A stretch of DNA of 64,000 nt from Flavobacterium sp. CF108 (lineage in GTDB: Bacteria; Bacteroidota; Bacteroidia; Flavobacteriales; Flavobacteriaceae): positions 558,001 through 622,000 of the forward strand of contig NZ_FQWW01000002.1 of NCBI RefSeq assembly GCF_900129795.1. Direction: 5' to 3'. Shown in pieces: positions 26,374 to 35,275 of the stretch; the stretch's first letter is position 1, and each line of letters begins with the position of its first letter. The translations under genes were made by a program, and so were the position numbers. Under the pieces are notes generated by a model. That model had not been told where the DNA came from and did no database searches. It saw only the letters and a list, made by a program, of their open reading frames with translations.

Positions 26374-27114
26374 TTATTTCTTATCTATTTTTTCCTGAAA
26401 TGCAAAATACGCTCTTTGTGAAGCTTTCTCTTCTGCTTTCTTTTTTGAGGTTGCCCGCGCTCGTGCGATTACCTTATCGTCTATACTTAATTTGACACCA
26501 AACAAGCGTTGTCCGTCAATACCGTTGTCTTCGAAAATGTCGTAATGAAAGATCCTCTTTTCTTTCTGACACCATTCGATAACTAAGCTTTTATAACTAA
26601 TTACTTTTCCTTCCAGTCTTGCAATATCGACATAAGGGGTAATTACTCTTTTTTGGATAAACCTTTCGCAATACGAATAACCTTTATCCAGATAAATAGC
26701 ACCAATCAGCGATTCGAAAATATTACCATGAATATTTTCTCCAAAATGCTGAACAGGTACTTTGCTTTCTACAAAACGTACTAAATTCAAATCTTTGCCA
26801 AGTTCATTTAAATGTTCGCGGCTTACAATTTTTGAACGCATTTTTGTTAAATATCCTTCGTCTCCATTTGGCGCCTTATTAAACAAATGCGCAGCAATTA
26901 CAGCACTTAACATAGCATCTCCTAAAAATTCTAAACGTTCGTAATTTATAGGATGTCCTGCTTCATCTAATTTATTTGACGATCTATGGGTAAAAGCTTT
27001 TTTGTAAAATTCAATATTTACAGGCTGAAAACCAAGAATTTTCTGAATAGTGTCAAAAAAAATCCCGTCTTCTAGAGAACGGGATTTAGAAAATATTTTT
27101 TTGATAATATTCAT
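26374..27114 (-). CDS. rnc: Ribonuclease III
   Basis: Double-strand-specific endoribonuclease that matures rRNA and cuts structured RNAs. The 246-residue protein has the catalytic signature ERLEFLGDAMLSAVIA and a second acidic site in ESLIGAIYLDKG within the N-terminal nuclease domain (about 20-165). A dsRNA-binding domain follows (YKSLVIEWCQKEKRIFHYDI through ATSKKKAEEKASQRAYFAF). It lies nine bases downstream of fabF, so translation is likely coupled. The order acpP-fabF-rnc is conserved in many bacteria. Confidence 0.96.
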   Translation of the reverse strand: MNIIKKIFSKSRSLEDGIFFDTIQKILGFQPVNIEFYKKAFTHRSSNKLDEAGHPINYERLEFLGDAMLSAVIAAHLFNKAPNGDEGYLTKMRSKIVSREHLNELGKDLNLVRFVESKVPVQHFGENIHGNIFESLIGAIYLDKGYSYCERFIQKRVITPYVDIARLEGKVISYKSLVIEWCQKEKRIFHYDIFEDNGIDGQRLFGVKLSIDDKVIARARATSKKKAEEKASQRAYFAFQEKIDKK

Positions 27115-27123
27115 ATACGAAAA

Positions 27124-28377
27124 TTAGTCAGCTAATTTTTTAAACAATACACAAGCATTGTGTCCGCCAAAACCAAATGTGTTACTCATAGCAACATTCA
27201 CTTCTCTTTTCTGAGGTTGGTTTAAGGTAAGGTTTAATGCAGGATCGATATTCTCATCAACTACCGTATGGTTAATCGTAGGAGGAACAATACCGTGTTT
27301 CATTGCTAAGATAGAAGCAATAGCTTCAATAGCTCCGGCGGCACCTAGTAAATGTCCTGTCATTGATTTTGTAGAGTTGATATTGATATTCTTAGCGTGC
27401 TCGCCAAAAACTTTACTGATTGCTTTTAACTCAGCAACGTCTCCAAGTGGAGTAGAAGTTCCGTGAGTATTGATATGATCAACATCTTCAGGGTTCATTC
27501 CAGCGTCTCTCAGCGTATTTTTCATTACTGCAATAACTCCAATTCCTTCTGGATGTGGTGCTGTTAAGTGGTAAGCATCAGATGACATTCCGCCTCCGCC
27601 AATTTCACAATAAATTTTTGCGCCTCTTGCTTTTGCGTGTTCGTAATCTTCAAGAACTAAAGCTCCTGCTCCTTCTCCTAAAACAAAACCATCTCTGGTT
27701 GCGTCAAAAGGTCTTGAAGCTGTTTCCGGACTTTCATTTCTTGTTGATAAAGCGTGCATAGAGTTAAAACCTCCCATACCGGCAATGGTAATTGCAGCTT
27801 CAGAACCACCAGATACAATAATATCACACATTCCTAAACGAATGTAGTTGAAAGCATCAATTAATGCATTTGCAGAAGATGCACATGCAGAAACCGTAGT
27901 ATAATTTGGTCCCATATACCCGTTACGCATAGAAATATGCGCAGGAGCGATATCGGCAATCATTTTTGGAATAAAAAACGGGTTGAACTTTGGAGTTCCA
28001 TCCCCTTTTGCATAATAAATTACTTCTTCCTGGAATGTTTCTAAACCTCCAATTCCTGCTCCCCAGATAACCCCAACTCTAGTTTTGTCGACATTATCAT
28101 CTGTAAGTCCAGCATCTTTAATAGCTTCATCACTGGCAGCAACTGCATATTGAGCAAATTTATCTAATCTTCGAGATTCCTTGCGATCCATGTAATCTTC
28201 AATATTGAAGTTTTTTACTTCGCAGGCAAATTTCGTTTTATGCTTCTCTGTATCATAATATGTGATAGGAGCGGCTCCGCTTACCCCATTCACAAGTGCA
28301 TTCCAATAATCCTGGATATTATTCCCGATAGGAGTAAGTGCACCTAATCCTGTTACCACAACTCGCCTTAATGTCAT
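27124..28377 (-). CDS. fabF: 3-oxoacyl-ACP synthase II
   Basis: Condensing enzyme of fatty acid elongation. The Cys-His-His triad is visible: Cys in VSACASSANALIDA, His in HINTHGTSTPLGD, and His in KSMTGHLLGAAGAIEA. Length 417 is standard for FabF. It is preceded by acpP with 238 bases between and followed closely by rnc. No separate TAnnTTTG box was seen in the acpP-fabF gap, so the acpP promoter may serve all three. The gap includes an imperfect palindrome (AAATTCCAATTGGAATTT at about 28555) of unknown meaning. Confidence 0.97.
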   Translation of the reverse strand: MTLRRVVVTGLGALTPIGNNIQDYWNALVNGVSGAAPITYYDTEKHKTKFACEVKNFNIEDYMDRKESRRLDKFAQYAVAASDEAIKDAGLTDDNVDKTRVGVIWGAGIGGLETFQEEVIYYAKGDGTPKFNPFFIPKMIADIAPAHISMRNGYMGPNYTTVSACASSANALIDAFNYIRLGMCDIIVSGGSEAAITIAGMGGFNSMHALSTRNESPETASRPFDATRDGFVLGEGAGALVLEDYEHAKARGAKIYCEIGGGGMSSDAYHLTAPHPEGIGVIAVMKNTLRDAGMNPEDVDHINTHGTSTPLGDVAELKAISKVFGEHAKNININSTKSMTGHLLGAAGAIEAIASILAMKHGIVPPTINHTVVDENIDPALNLTLNQPQKREVNVAMSNTFGFGGHNACVLFKKLAD

Positions 28378-28615
28378 AAATTATGTATTTTGTGTCTTTA
28401 AACAAATAAAACCCACGCTTTCTTAACCGTTTTGTTACTTAAGAGCCATGGGTATTACAATATAAATATATCTTTTTGATTGAAAATCAATCGAAATTTA
28501 AATTTAAAAAAATAATAACACCCGACTCTTAAAAATTTCACATTTCAAAAATCAAATTCCAATTGGAATTTGGAATTTCAAAAATTGGGATTTTTAGAAA
28601 TCGGGTGTGGTATTA

Positions 28616-28852
28616 TTATTTTTTAGCTTCCTCGATATAAGAAATAGCTTGACCTACAGTAGCAATGTTTTCTGCTTGATCGTCTGGAATTTGAATATCA
28701 AATTCTTTTTCGAATTCCATAATAAGCTCAACAGTGTCTAATGAGTCAGCTCCCAAATCATTAGTGAAGCTTGCTTCTGTTACAACTTCGTTTTCGTCAA
28801 CACCTAATTTGTCTACGATAATCGCTTTTACTCTTGATGCAATGTCTGACAT
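28616..28852 (-). CDS. acpP: Acyl carrier protein
   Basis: A 78-residue acidic carrier. The phosphopantetheine serine is in [20 protein letters not shown], and the protein ends with the helix [13 protein letters not shown]. It carries acyl intermediates for FabF and the rest of fatty acid synthesis. It heads the acpP-fabF-rnc group and has an excellent promoter 31 bases upstream. Confidence 0.97.
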   Translation of the reverse strand: MSDIASRVKAIIVDKLGVDENEVVTEASFTNDLGADSLDTVELIMEFEKEFDIQIPDDQAENIATVGQAISYIEEAKK

Positions 28853-28882
28853 AATCTTTAATTTTAGAATTTAATTTGTTGG

Positions 28883-28911
28883 CAAAAATAAAAAACTTTA
28901 TTTTAAAACAA
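28883..28911 (-). promoter_or_regulatory. Promoter of acpP
   Basis: On the minus strand a TTG (complement of 28909-28911) is followed after 18 bases by TATTTTTG (complement of 28883-28890), fitting the Bacteroidota consensus very well. Confidence 0.7.
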
Positions 28912-29027
28912 CTATTTAGTTTATAAATGTGACACTAATTTATAAAATTAATTTCAAGAAAGGTCTTTTAAAGCTATTTATTTTCGATTTTTATTCCGTT
29001 TTTTGCATTCTCAAAATAAATTCTATT

Positions 29028-29606
29028 ATGAAAAAAATTATCGTTTTTGCCTCAGGATCAGGAACTAACGCAGAAAACATTATAAAATATTTTTCGAACA
29101 TTGAAATTGCAAAGGTCGTTTCGGTTTTTACAAATAATGCTTCGGCAAAAGTTATTGAAAGAGCAAAAAATCATCAAATTCCAGTCGAAATTTTCGAAAA
29201 AAACGAACTTTTAGAAAGAAACGTATTACAAAAAATACAAAAAATCGACCCGGATTTGATAGTTCTTGCCGGTTTTTTATTGAAATTTCCCGAAAACATA
29301 ATTGAGCAGTATCCAAACAAAATAATCAACATTCATCCTGCCCTTTTACCTAAATATGGAGGCAAAGGAATGTACGGAATGCACATACACAGAGCGATAG
29401 TTAATAATAAGGAAAAAGAAACCGGAATCTCGATTCATTATGTAAACGAAAACTACGATGAAGGCGGCATCATATTTCAGCAAAATGTTCTTTTAACTGA
29501 AGAAGATACTCCGGAAACAGTGGCTGAAAAGATTCATGAATTAGAACAAAAACATTTTCCTGAGATTATTCATAGAATACTGGAAGATTCAAGTTCTAAG
29601 ATTTAA
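29028..29606 (+). CDS. purN: Phosphoribosylglycinamide formyltransferase
   Basis: Purine biosynthesis enzyme that transfers a formyl group from 10-formyl-THF to GAR. The start at 29028 (MKKIIVFASGSGTNAENI) is chosen because it opens directly with the family's phosphate-binding loop; an in-frame upstream start would add 33 residues of unrelated sequence. The catalytic Asn-His-Asp set is present in INIHPALLPKYGGKGMYG and HYVNENYDEGG. Length 192 is typical. The stop codon lies one base before a CCATATAAG-type inverted repeat, and rnhA follows in the same direction. Confidence 0.95.
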   Translation: MKKIIVFASGSGTNAENIIKYFSNIEIAKVVSVFTNNASAKVIERAKNHQIPVEIFEKNELLERNVLQKIQKIDPDLIVLAGFLLKFPENIIEQYPNKIINIHPALLPKYGGKGMYGMHIHRAIVNNKEKETGISIHYVNENYDEGGIIFQQNVLLTEEDTPETVAEKIHELEQKHFPEIIHRILEDSSSKI

Positions 29607-29607
29607 A

Positions 29608-29730
29608 CCATATAAGTTATATAAGATAATTTAAGGCTGGCGTTTAAATAATACTAAAATCAGAATGAACTTTTAAATAACCTAAGAAATATAAGACAAT
29701 ACTTTAAATGGACTTATATAACTTATATGG
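29608..29730. repeat. CCATATAAG inverted repeat, copy 1
   Basis: Perfect 18-base arms: CCATATAAGTTATATAAG at 29608-29625 and its exact reverse complement at 29713-29730, with 87 bases between. The left arm starts two bases after the purN stop codon. Related arms occur at 41933-42006 and 53271-53289. Confidence 0.75.
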
Positions 29731-29746
29731 TTAACAAAAAAATAAA

Positions 29747-30229
29747 ATGACCCAACACGAAGTACATATATATACAGATGGCGCTGCAAAAGGAAATCCG
29801 GGAAATGGAGGTTATGGTGTGGTCATGGAATTAGTGGGAACTCCGCATAAAAAAGAATTTTACGAAGGTTTTCGCCTTACCACTAACAATAGAATGGAAC
29901 TTTTGGCTGTAATTGTTGGTTTAGAAAAACTGAAAAAGCCAAATATGAAGGTTCTTGTAATTTCTGATTCTAAATATGTAGTAGATTCTGTTGAAAAAAA
30001 ATGGGTTTTAGGCTGGGAGAAAAAAGGTTTTGCAGGAAGAAAAAATGCCGATTTATGGAAACGTTTTTTAATTGTGTACCGAAAGCACCAAGTCAATTTT
30101 AAATGGATAAAAGGCCATAATAACCATCCTCAAAACGAACGCTGTGATCAACTGGCCGTTATGGCATCGATGCAGCCGAAACTTTCTATTGATTCTTTTT
30201 ACGAAACAACTGATTCTAAGTTACTATAA
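29747..30229 (+). CDS. rnhA: Ribonuclease HI
   Basis: Removes RNA from RNA-DNA hybrids. The 160-residue sequence shows the four acidic catalytic residues in context: YTDGAAKGNPGNGGYG, RMELLAVIVGLEKL, VISDSKYVVDS, and ERCDQLAVMAS. The basic helix (KKWVLGWEKKGFAGRKNADL) contains the handle region. Terminates before a hairpin shared with the convergent gene. A neighbour of purN, but separated by 140 bases of repeat, so a common transcript is uncertain. Confidence 0.96.
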   Translation: MTQHEVHIYTDGAAKGNPGNGGYGVVMELVGTPHKKEFYEGFRLTTNNRMELLAVIVGLEKLKKPNMKVLVISDSKYVVDSVEKKWVLGWEKKGFAGRKNADLWKRFLIVYRKHQVNFKWIKGHNNHPQNERCDQLAVMASMQPKLSIDSFYETTDSKLL

Positions 30230-30235
30230 AAACAA

Positions 30236-30271
30236 AATAACGTATCGAAAACTAGTTTCTGATACGTTATT
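30236..30271. terminator. Bidirectional terminator between rnhA and DUF6249 gene
   Basis: AATAACGTATC pairs with GATACGTTATT around a loop that itself contains ACTAGT; A and T runs flank both sides of the two convergent genes. Confidence 0.7.
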
Positions 30272-30296
30272 AAATTACTAACTTAAAATCTTTACT

Positions 30297-30644
30297 TTAT
30301 TCTTTGTCTAAATCTTTTGCGGTTTTAAATCCTACCAAAAGTCCAATTCCTGCCATTATAAAAATAATTGAAGGATAAACTGCTCCATCGTTAAGAGATG
30401 TGTAAGTTGTAATAAGCAAGGCAAGAAAAATTCCAACCCCGCTTCCTATTAATAAGAAAGCCAGATTTACAACAAAGATTTTCCATGCCGAACCTCCATT
30501 TATTTTTCCTTTTAAAAATATACTGGCATCAACACCTTTTTCTATAAGAGCCATACGCTCTCTATTTCTTGTTGAATAAATAAGATAGACAATCCCGAAG
30601 ATCATCAAAAAAAGACTAAGCGGTATTAAAACTTGTGGTCCCAT
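30297..30644 (-). CDS. Small membrane protein, DUF6249-like
   Basis: A 115-residue protein with three hydrophobic helices (about 5-23, 55-78, 88-107). The segment GIVYLIYSTRNRERMALIEK followed by GVDASIF resembles DUF6249 membrane proteins that lie next to ECF sigma factors in Flavobacterium. It is transcribed away from the sigma-factor gene with a 314-base divergent gap between them. The function is unknown; a link to the sigma factor is suggested by position only. Confidence 0.78.
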   Translation of the reverse strand: MGPQVLIPLSLFLMIFGIVYLIYSTRNRERMALIEKGVDASIFLKGKINGGSAWKIFVVNLAFLLIGSGVGIFLALLITTYTSLNDGAVYPSIIFIMAGIGLLVGFKTAKDLDKE

Positions 30645-30958
30645 AATTTTATGTTTTTATTAATTGATTGATACTCCATATGACGAGGCTTTTTAAATTG
30701 AGGTTACAGCTTTTGCAAAAAAATTTCAAAATTTAAATTCCAAATTCCAAAAGTTACTGATTATCAGTTAATTTTGAATTAATATTTTTTTTAATAAATG
30801 TCAAGCTTTGACAAAGTTCTATACTATATATAAGTATAATCAAATTGGAATTTGGATTTTTAATATTGGAATTTAAATTAAGATTTGTGGTTTAAAAAAA
30901 ATGGAATTTATTTTAATTTTCTTGTAACCTAAATAAACAAACTGTCGTCCTATATAAT
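30645..30958. repeat. Divergent intergenic region with AATTCCAAATTCC-type inverted repeat
   Basis: The 314-base gap between the DUF6249 gene and the sigma-factor gene contains AAATTTAAATTCCAAATTCC at about 30727 and the inverted relatives TTGGAATTTGGATT and ATTGGAATTTAAATT around 30844-30881. No TAnnTTTG box was found for either gene. TTGACA near 30808 followed by an AT-rich stretch resembles a classical -35, but this may be chance. Confidence 0.5.
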
Positions 30959-31546
30959 ATGAGTACAATAAGTGATCAACATTATATCGATAAAGTTCTG
31001 CAGGGCGAGACAAATGCGTTTGCCGTTCTTGTTGATCGTTATAAAGATATGATCTTTACTTTGGCACTCAAAATGGTTAAAAATCGAGAAGAAGCAGAAG
31101 AAGTTTCACAAGATACGTTTATTAAGATTTACAGTTCATTGAATAAATTTAAAGGTGAATCTAAATTTTCAACCTGGATTTATAAGATCGCTTATAATAC
31201 TTGTTTGGACAGATTGAAGAAAAGCAAAAAAGAGGATTTAAATATTTCGATAGATGATTTTTCATCTCATTTAATCAAAACAATGGAGACTGCTTTGAGT
31301 GTTTTAGAAGACAAAGAACGAAAGCAAACCATTCAAAATTGTTTAAATTTGTTACCAAGTGAAGAGAATTTCTTGTTGACTTTGTTTTATTTTGAAAATC
31401 AAAACCTAGAAGAAATTGGCAAAATCATGAGTATCAATGCTAATAATGTCAAGGTAAAATTATTTAGAAGCCGACAAAAATTAGCCGTAATTTTAAAAAA
31501 GCAGTTAGAACCAGAAATAATAGAGTATTATGAAAGAGGAAGATAA
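30959..31546 (+). CDS. ECF-type RNA polymerase sigma factor
   Basis: A 195-residue extracytoplasmic-function sigma factor. Region 2 is clear (YKDMIFTLALKMVKNREEAE, then VSQDTFIKIYSSLNKFKGES and FSTWIYKIAYNTCLDRLKK). Region 4 is LPSEENFLLTLFYFENQNLE and EIGKIMSINANNVKVKLFRS. No region 1 or 3 of note. It overlaps the next gene by 17 bases, so that small membrane protein is almost certainly co-translated and probably acts as its anti-sigma factor. What triggers the response is unknown. Confidence 0.95.
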   Translation: MSTISDQHYIDKVLQGETNAFAVLVDRYKDMIFTLALKMVKNREEAEEVSQDTFIKIYSSLNKFKGESKFSTWIYKIAYNTCLDRLKKSKKEDLNISIDDFSSHLIKTMETALSVLEDKERKQTIQNCLNLLPSEENFLLTLFYFENQNLEEIGKIMSINANNVKVKLFRSRQKLAVILKKQLEPEIIEYYERGR

Positions 31547-31925
31547 AAATATAGAAAATCTTATTGAGAAAATGATGGCTGAAAATACGCTTCAATCGCC
31601 ATCTGCTGACTTTACTTCAAATATAATGTCAAAAATTCTTGCTGCCGAAGAAGTAAAAATCAAACCTTACAAACCTTTAATTTCCATTTCAACGTGGATT
31701 TTTATTGGATTTTCCTTGGTTCTTTTGGTCGTTTATAATGTGTATTTTGCCGGGGCAGAAAATAATTTAGAAATAGGAAAATCGTATACCGATAAAATTT
31801 CGGCAATTGTTTCTGGTATTCATATTTCTAAAACTATATTGTACGCTATTTTAATTGTTCCTTTTATGGTTTTAATTCAGATTGGGGTTTTGAAGAATTA
31901 TTTTGATAAGAAGTATCAGTTGTAG
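31530..31925 (+). CDS. Putative anti-sigma membrane protein
   Basis: A 131-residue protein overlapping the sigma-factor gene by 17 bases. The N-terminal 45 residues are polar (EEDKNIENLIEKMMAENTLQ) and would face the cytosol; two membrane helices follow (about 50-68 and 98-118). The layout, a short cytosolic segment then membrane helices encoded right after an ECF sigma factor, is typical of anti-sigma factors, but no zinc-binding HxxxCxxC motif is present. The call relies on position and topology rather than sequence homology. Confidence 0.7.
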   Translation: MKEEDKNIENLIEKMMAENTLQSPSADFTSNIMSKILAAEEVKIKPYKPLISISTWIFIGFSLVLLVVYNVYFAGAENNLEIGKSYTDKISAIVSGIHISKTILYAILIVPFMVLIQIGVLKNYFDKKYQL

Positions 31926-32103
31926 ATTCAGATAAAATCTAAACAAAAAGCATCTTGATTTTTTTCAAAATAAAACTTGCGATTTAAATCCGGAAAACAT
32001 ATTTTAAGCACTCCAGAAAACTAAATATAATTCATTCATTTACAATAGAATTAGACCCGAAATCGATATCTTTTTTTTAAGAAAATTTTGAGAACCTAAA
32101 CCG

Positions 32104-32134
32104 TTGCAAGATTGTAACTTATAGAGTATCTTTG
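32104..32134 (+). promoter_or_regulatory. Promoter of the PfkB kinase gene
   Basis: TTG at 32104-32106 and TATCTTTG at 32127-32134 are separated by 20 bases, a good Bacteroidota promoter. The start codon is 24 bases downstream. Confidence 0.7.
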
Positions 32135-32157
32135 CACCCTAATTCGAAATTCATAAA

Positions 32158-33081
32158 ATGAATAAATTATTGATTGTTGGAACGGTTGCTTTCGACGCGA
32201 TTGAAACTCCTTTCGGAAAAACAGATAAAATTTTAGGTGGTGCTGCAACGTACATTGGTTTATCAGCATCATTTTTCAACTTGCAATCGGCCATAGTTTC
32301 TGTAGTTGGCGATGATTTTCCTCAAGAACATTTAGACTTATTAACTTCAAAAAATATCGATATCTCTGGTATCGAAATTGTAAAAGGCGGTAAAACGTTT
32401 TTTTGGAGTGGATTATACCATAATGATTTAAATTCTAGAGATACATTAGTAACTGAGCTGAACGTTTTAGCTGATTTTCAGCCAAAAGTTCCTCAAAACT
32501 ATAAAGACGCTGATGTTGTAATGTTAGGAAATTTACATCCGTTAGTACAAAGCAGCGTTTTAGATCAATTAGAGAAAAAACCAAAATTAGTCGTTTTAGA
32601 TACAATGAACTTTTGGATGGACTGCGCTCTTCCGGAATTATTAGACGTTATTAAACGTGTAGATGTTATTACAATCAATGACGAAGAAGCAAGACAACTT
32701 TCTGGTGAATATTCATTAGTAAAAGCAGCGGCTAAAATCCAGGACATGGGACCAAAATATGTGGTAATCAAAAAAGGAGAACACGGCGCACTTTTATTCC
32801 ATAATAGAGAAGTATTCTTTGCACCAGCTTTACCGCTTGAAGATGTTTTTGATCCAACCGGAGCAGGAGACACTTTTGCAGGAGGATTTTCCGGATTCAT
32901 TGCACAAAGCGAAAACATTTCGTTTAACAATTTGAAAAATGCAATTATTTACGGTTCAAATTTAGCTTCGTTCTGCGTAGAAAAATTTGGAACCGAAAGG
33001 ATGGAAACATTAAGCAAAGCAGAAGTAGCGATTCGATTACAGCAATTTAAGTCGTTAACTCAGTTTGACATAGAAATATAA
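32158..33081 (+). CDS. PfkB-family carbohydrate/nucleoside kinase
   Basis: A 307-residue ATP-dependent kinase of the ribokinase/PfkB superfamily. The catalytic base Asp238 lies in FDPTGAGDTFAGGF, the family's C-terminal signature, and ILGGAATYIGLSASFFNLQS near the N-terminus is the substrate-binding region. The substrate cannot be decided from sequence. It is followed after 81 bases, including a weak terminator, by a long PurF-like gene. The pairing may be functional, since both handle phosphorylated sugars or nucleotides, but that is inference. Confidence 0.9.
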   Translation: MNKLLIVGTVAFDAIETPFGKTDKILGGAATYIGLSASFFNLQSAIVSVVGDDFPQEHLDLLTSKNIDISGIEIVKGGKTFFWSGLYHNDLNSRDTLVTELNVLADFQPKVPQNYKDADVVMLGNLHPLVQSSVLDQLEKKPKLVVLDTMNFWMDCALPELLDVIKRVDVITINDEEARQLSGEYSLVKAAAKIQDMGPKYVVIKKGEHGALLFHNREVFFAPALPLEDVFDPTGAGDTFAGGFSGFIAQSENISFNNLKNAIIYGSNLASFCVEKFGTERMETLSKAEVAIRLQQFKSLTQFDIEI

Positions 33082-33086
33082 TGCCC

Positions 33087-33115
33087 AAAAGCCTCGATAA
33101 CACGGGGCTTTTTTT
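33087..33115 (+). terminator. Terminator after the PfkB gene
   Basis: AAGCCTCG pairs with CGGGGCTT (one G-U) around loop ATAACA, followed by a T run. Confidence 0.7.
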
Positions 33116-33162
33116 ATTACGTTAATACACACAACTTACAACAACACAAAATACAAAAAACA

Positions 33163-35061
33163 ATGAGCGACGCTTTAAAACACGAATGTGGTATAGCCTT
33201 AGTTAGACTTCTTAAACCGCTTGAATATTATAAAGAGAAATACGGAACTGCTTTTTACGGAATACAAAAAATGTATTTGATGATGGAAAAGCAGCACAAC
33301 CGTGGACAAGACGGAGCTGGTTTTGCCAGCATCAAACTTGATGTTGAACCTGGACAACGCTACATAAGCAGAGTTCGTTCAAACCATTCGCAGCCAATAC
33401 AAGACGTCTTTAAACAAATCAATGAAAGAATCAGCGAAGAGTTAAAAGCGCAGCCTGAAATTGGTGACGATGTTCAAAAAATAAAATCAGAAATTCCATA
33501 TGTTGGTGAATTGTTTTTAGGACACGTTCGTTATGGAACTTTTGGAAAAAACAGCATCGAAAGCGTTCATCCATTTTTACGTCAAAGTAACTGGATGCAC
33601 CGTAACTTAATTTTGGCAGGAAACTTTAACATGACAAATGTTAAAGAGCTTTTCGAAAACTTAGTTGAACTTGGGCAACATCCAAAAGAAATGGCTGATA
33701 CTGTTACTGTAATGGAAAAAATTGGTCACTTCTTAGATAAAGAAGTTATGCAATTGTACCAAGACTGTAAAGCCGAAGGTTACTCAAAAAGAGAAGCTTC
33801 ACCAGTAATTGCTGAGCGTTTGGATATTGCAAAAATATTAGCTCGTTCTGCTAAAAACTTAGATGGTGGTTATGCAATGGCTGGTTTATTAGGCCATGGC
33901 GACGCTTTTGTTTTTAGAGATCCAGCAGGAATTCGTCCAGCTTACTTTTACCAAGATGATGAAGTAGTTGTTGTCGCTTCTGAAAGACCTGTTATTCAAA
34001 CTGTATTTAATGTTCCATTTGAAAGTGTTCAGGAAATCGATCCGGGAAATGCTTTGATTATCAAAAAAAGCGGAAAGGTTTCTATGCAGCAAATCTTAGA
34101 ACCAACTATTAAAAAAGCTTGTTCGTTTGAAAGAATTTATTTCTCAAGAGGAAGTGATGCCGAAATTTATCAGGAACGTAAAAACTTAGGTAAATTAATT
34201 TTGCCTGCAGTTCTTAACGCAATTGACAGCGATACAGACAATACTGTTTTCTCTTATATTCCAAATACAGCCGAAACTTCATTTTATGGTTTAGTCGAAG
34301 CTGCTCAGGATTTTTTAAATCAGAGAAAAAACAATTATATTCTAGAAAATAGAAATACGCTTACCGCAGAAACGCTTCAGGAACTTTTAGCTGTAAAAAT
34401 ACGTACAGAAAAAGTAGCTATTAAAGATGCCAAACTTAGAACCTTTATTACTGAAGACAGCAGCCGTGATGATTTAGTGGCTCACGTTTACGATGTTACA
34501 TATGGTGTAATTAAACCTGAAGATAATTTGGTTATTATTGACGATAGTATTGTTCGTGGTACTACATTAAAAATGAGTATCATTAAAATGATGGATCGTT
34601 TAAAACCAAAACGTATTGTTATTGTTTCATCGGCACCACAAATTCGTTATCCTGACTGTTACGGAATCGATATGGCGAAACTTGAAGGACTTGTTGCTTT
34701 TAGAGCCGCTTTAACGTTATTAAAAGAAAGAAACTTATATCATATTGTTGACGAAGTTTATGCTAAATGTAAAGCACAGGAAAATTTCGCAGATAAAGAT
34801 GTTGTGAATTATGTAACTGCAATTTACGATCAATTTACACCAGAAGAAATTTCAGACAAAATTGCCGAAATGTTAAGTTCTCCGGAAATTAATGCCGAGG
34901 TAAAAATTATTTTCCAAAAAGTAGAAGATTTACATATTGCGTGTCCTAAAAACTTAGGAGACTGGTACTTTACAGGTGATTATCCTACCCCAGGAGGAAA
35001 CCGCGTTGTAAACCGTGCGTTTATGAATTTCTACGAAGGAAAAGACGCAAGAGCGTATTAA
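33163..35061 (+). CDS. Amidophosphoribosyltransferase-like protein (long PurF variant)
   Basis: A 632-residue member of the PurF family. The N-terminal glutaminase nucleophile would be Cys9 in HECGIALVRL after removal of an eight-residue leader, as in processed PurF enzymes. HNRGQDGAGFASI and VRYGTFGKNS belong to the class II glutamine amidotransferase fold. The PRPP-binding loop is VIIDDSIVRGTTL in the second half. It is about 130 residues longer than standard PurF, with extra sequence near residues 75-110 and at the C-terminus, so it may be a paralogue with a modified role. Flavobacteria are expected to carry a standard PurF elsewhere, which could not be checked. Confidence 0.88.
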   Translation: MSDALKHECGIALVRLLKPLEYYKEKYGTAFYGIQKMYLMMEKQHNRGQDGAGFASIKLDVEPGQRYISRVRSNHSQPIQDVFKQINERISEELKAQPEIGDDVQKIKSEIPYVGELFLGHVRYGTFGKNSIESVHPFLRQSNWMHRNLILAGNFNMTNVKELFENLVELGQHPKEMADTVTVMEKIGHFLDKEVMQLYQDCKAEGYSKREASPVIAERLDIAKILARSAKNLDGGYAMAGLLGHGDAFVFRDPAGIRPAYFYQDDEVVVVASERPVIQTVFNVPFESVQEIDPGNALIIKKSGKVSMQQILEPTIKKACSFERIYFSRGSDAEIYQERKNLGKLILPAVLNAIDSDTDNTVFSYIPNTAETSFYGLVEAAQDFLNQRKNNYILENRNTLTAETLQELLAVKIRTEKVAIKDAKLRTFITEDSSRDDLVAHVYDVTYGVIKPEDNLVIIDDSIVRGTTLKMSIIKMMDRLKPKRIVIVSSAPQIRYPDCYGIDMAKLEGLVAFRAALTLLKERNLYHIVDEVYAKCKAQENFADKDVVNYVTAIYDQFTPEEISDKIAEMLSSPEINAEVKIIFQKVEDLHIACPKNLGDWYFTGDYPTPGGNRVVNRAFMNFYEGKDARAY

Positions 35062-35088
35062 AAAAGTATTAACAAAAGGTTAATTTGT

Positions 35089-35275
35089 GCATTTCATCGG
35101 TTTTTTTTGCCGTTTATCCTGTTTGTTTGGTAAAATTGAAAAGCTACAATACTTTTGGAAAACCATAACATTAGTAGGTTAAGTTTATGGTAGATTTGGG
35201 GCAAAAAGGGTGGAAGAGATTCCACCTTTTTTATTGGAATAAACTCAAGTATTTCTCCTTTAAGTCATTATATTC
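35089..35275 (+). ncRNA. Probable small RNA, tandem copy 1 (transcript about 35160-35233)
   Basis: An intergenic unit beginning at CATTTCATCGG contains TTG (35127-35129), 20 bases, then TACTTTTG (35150-35157), an excellent promoter. Two bases after the box starts a stretch of about 75 bases that is nearly identical to one at 35344-35418. It can fold as ACCATAA/TTATGGT, then an unpaired AGATTTGGGGCAAAA linker, then a terminator hairpin AGGGTGGAA GAGA TTCCACCTT with T tail. No open reading frame of note is present. Family unknown. Confidence 0.65.

Noticed and set aside
27555..27761. Leucine-rich open frame opposite fabF
   Set aside because: Mirror of the conserved fabF codons; low complexity.
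28929..29027. Upstream extension of purN
   Set aside because: The family sequence starts directly at 29028 with the phosphate-binding loop.
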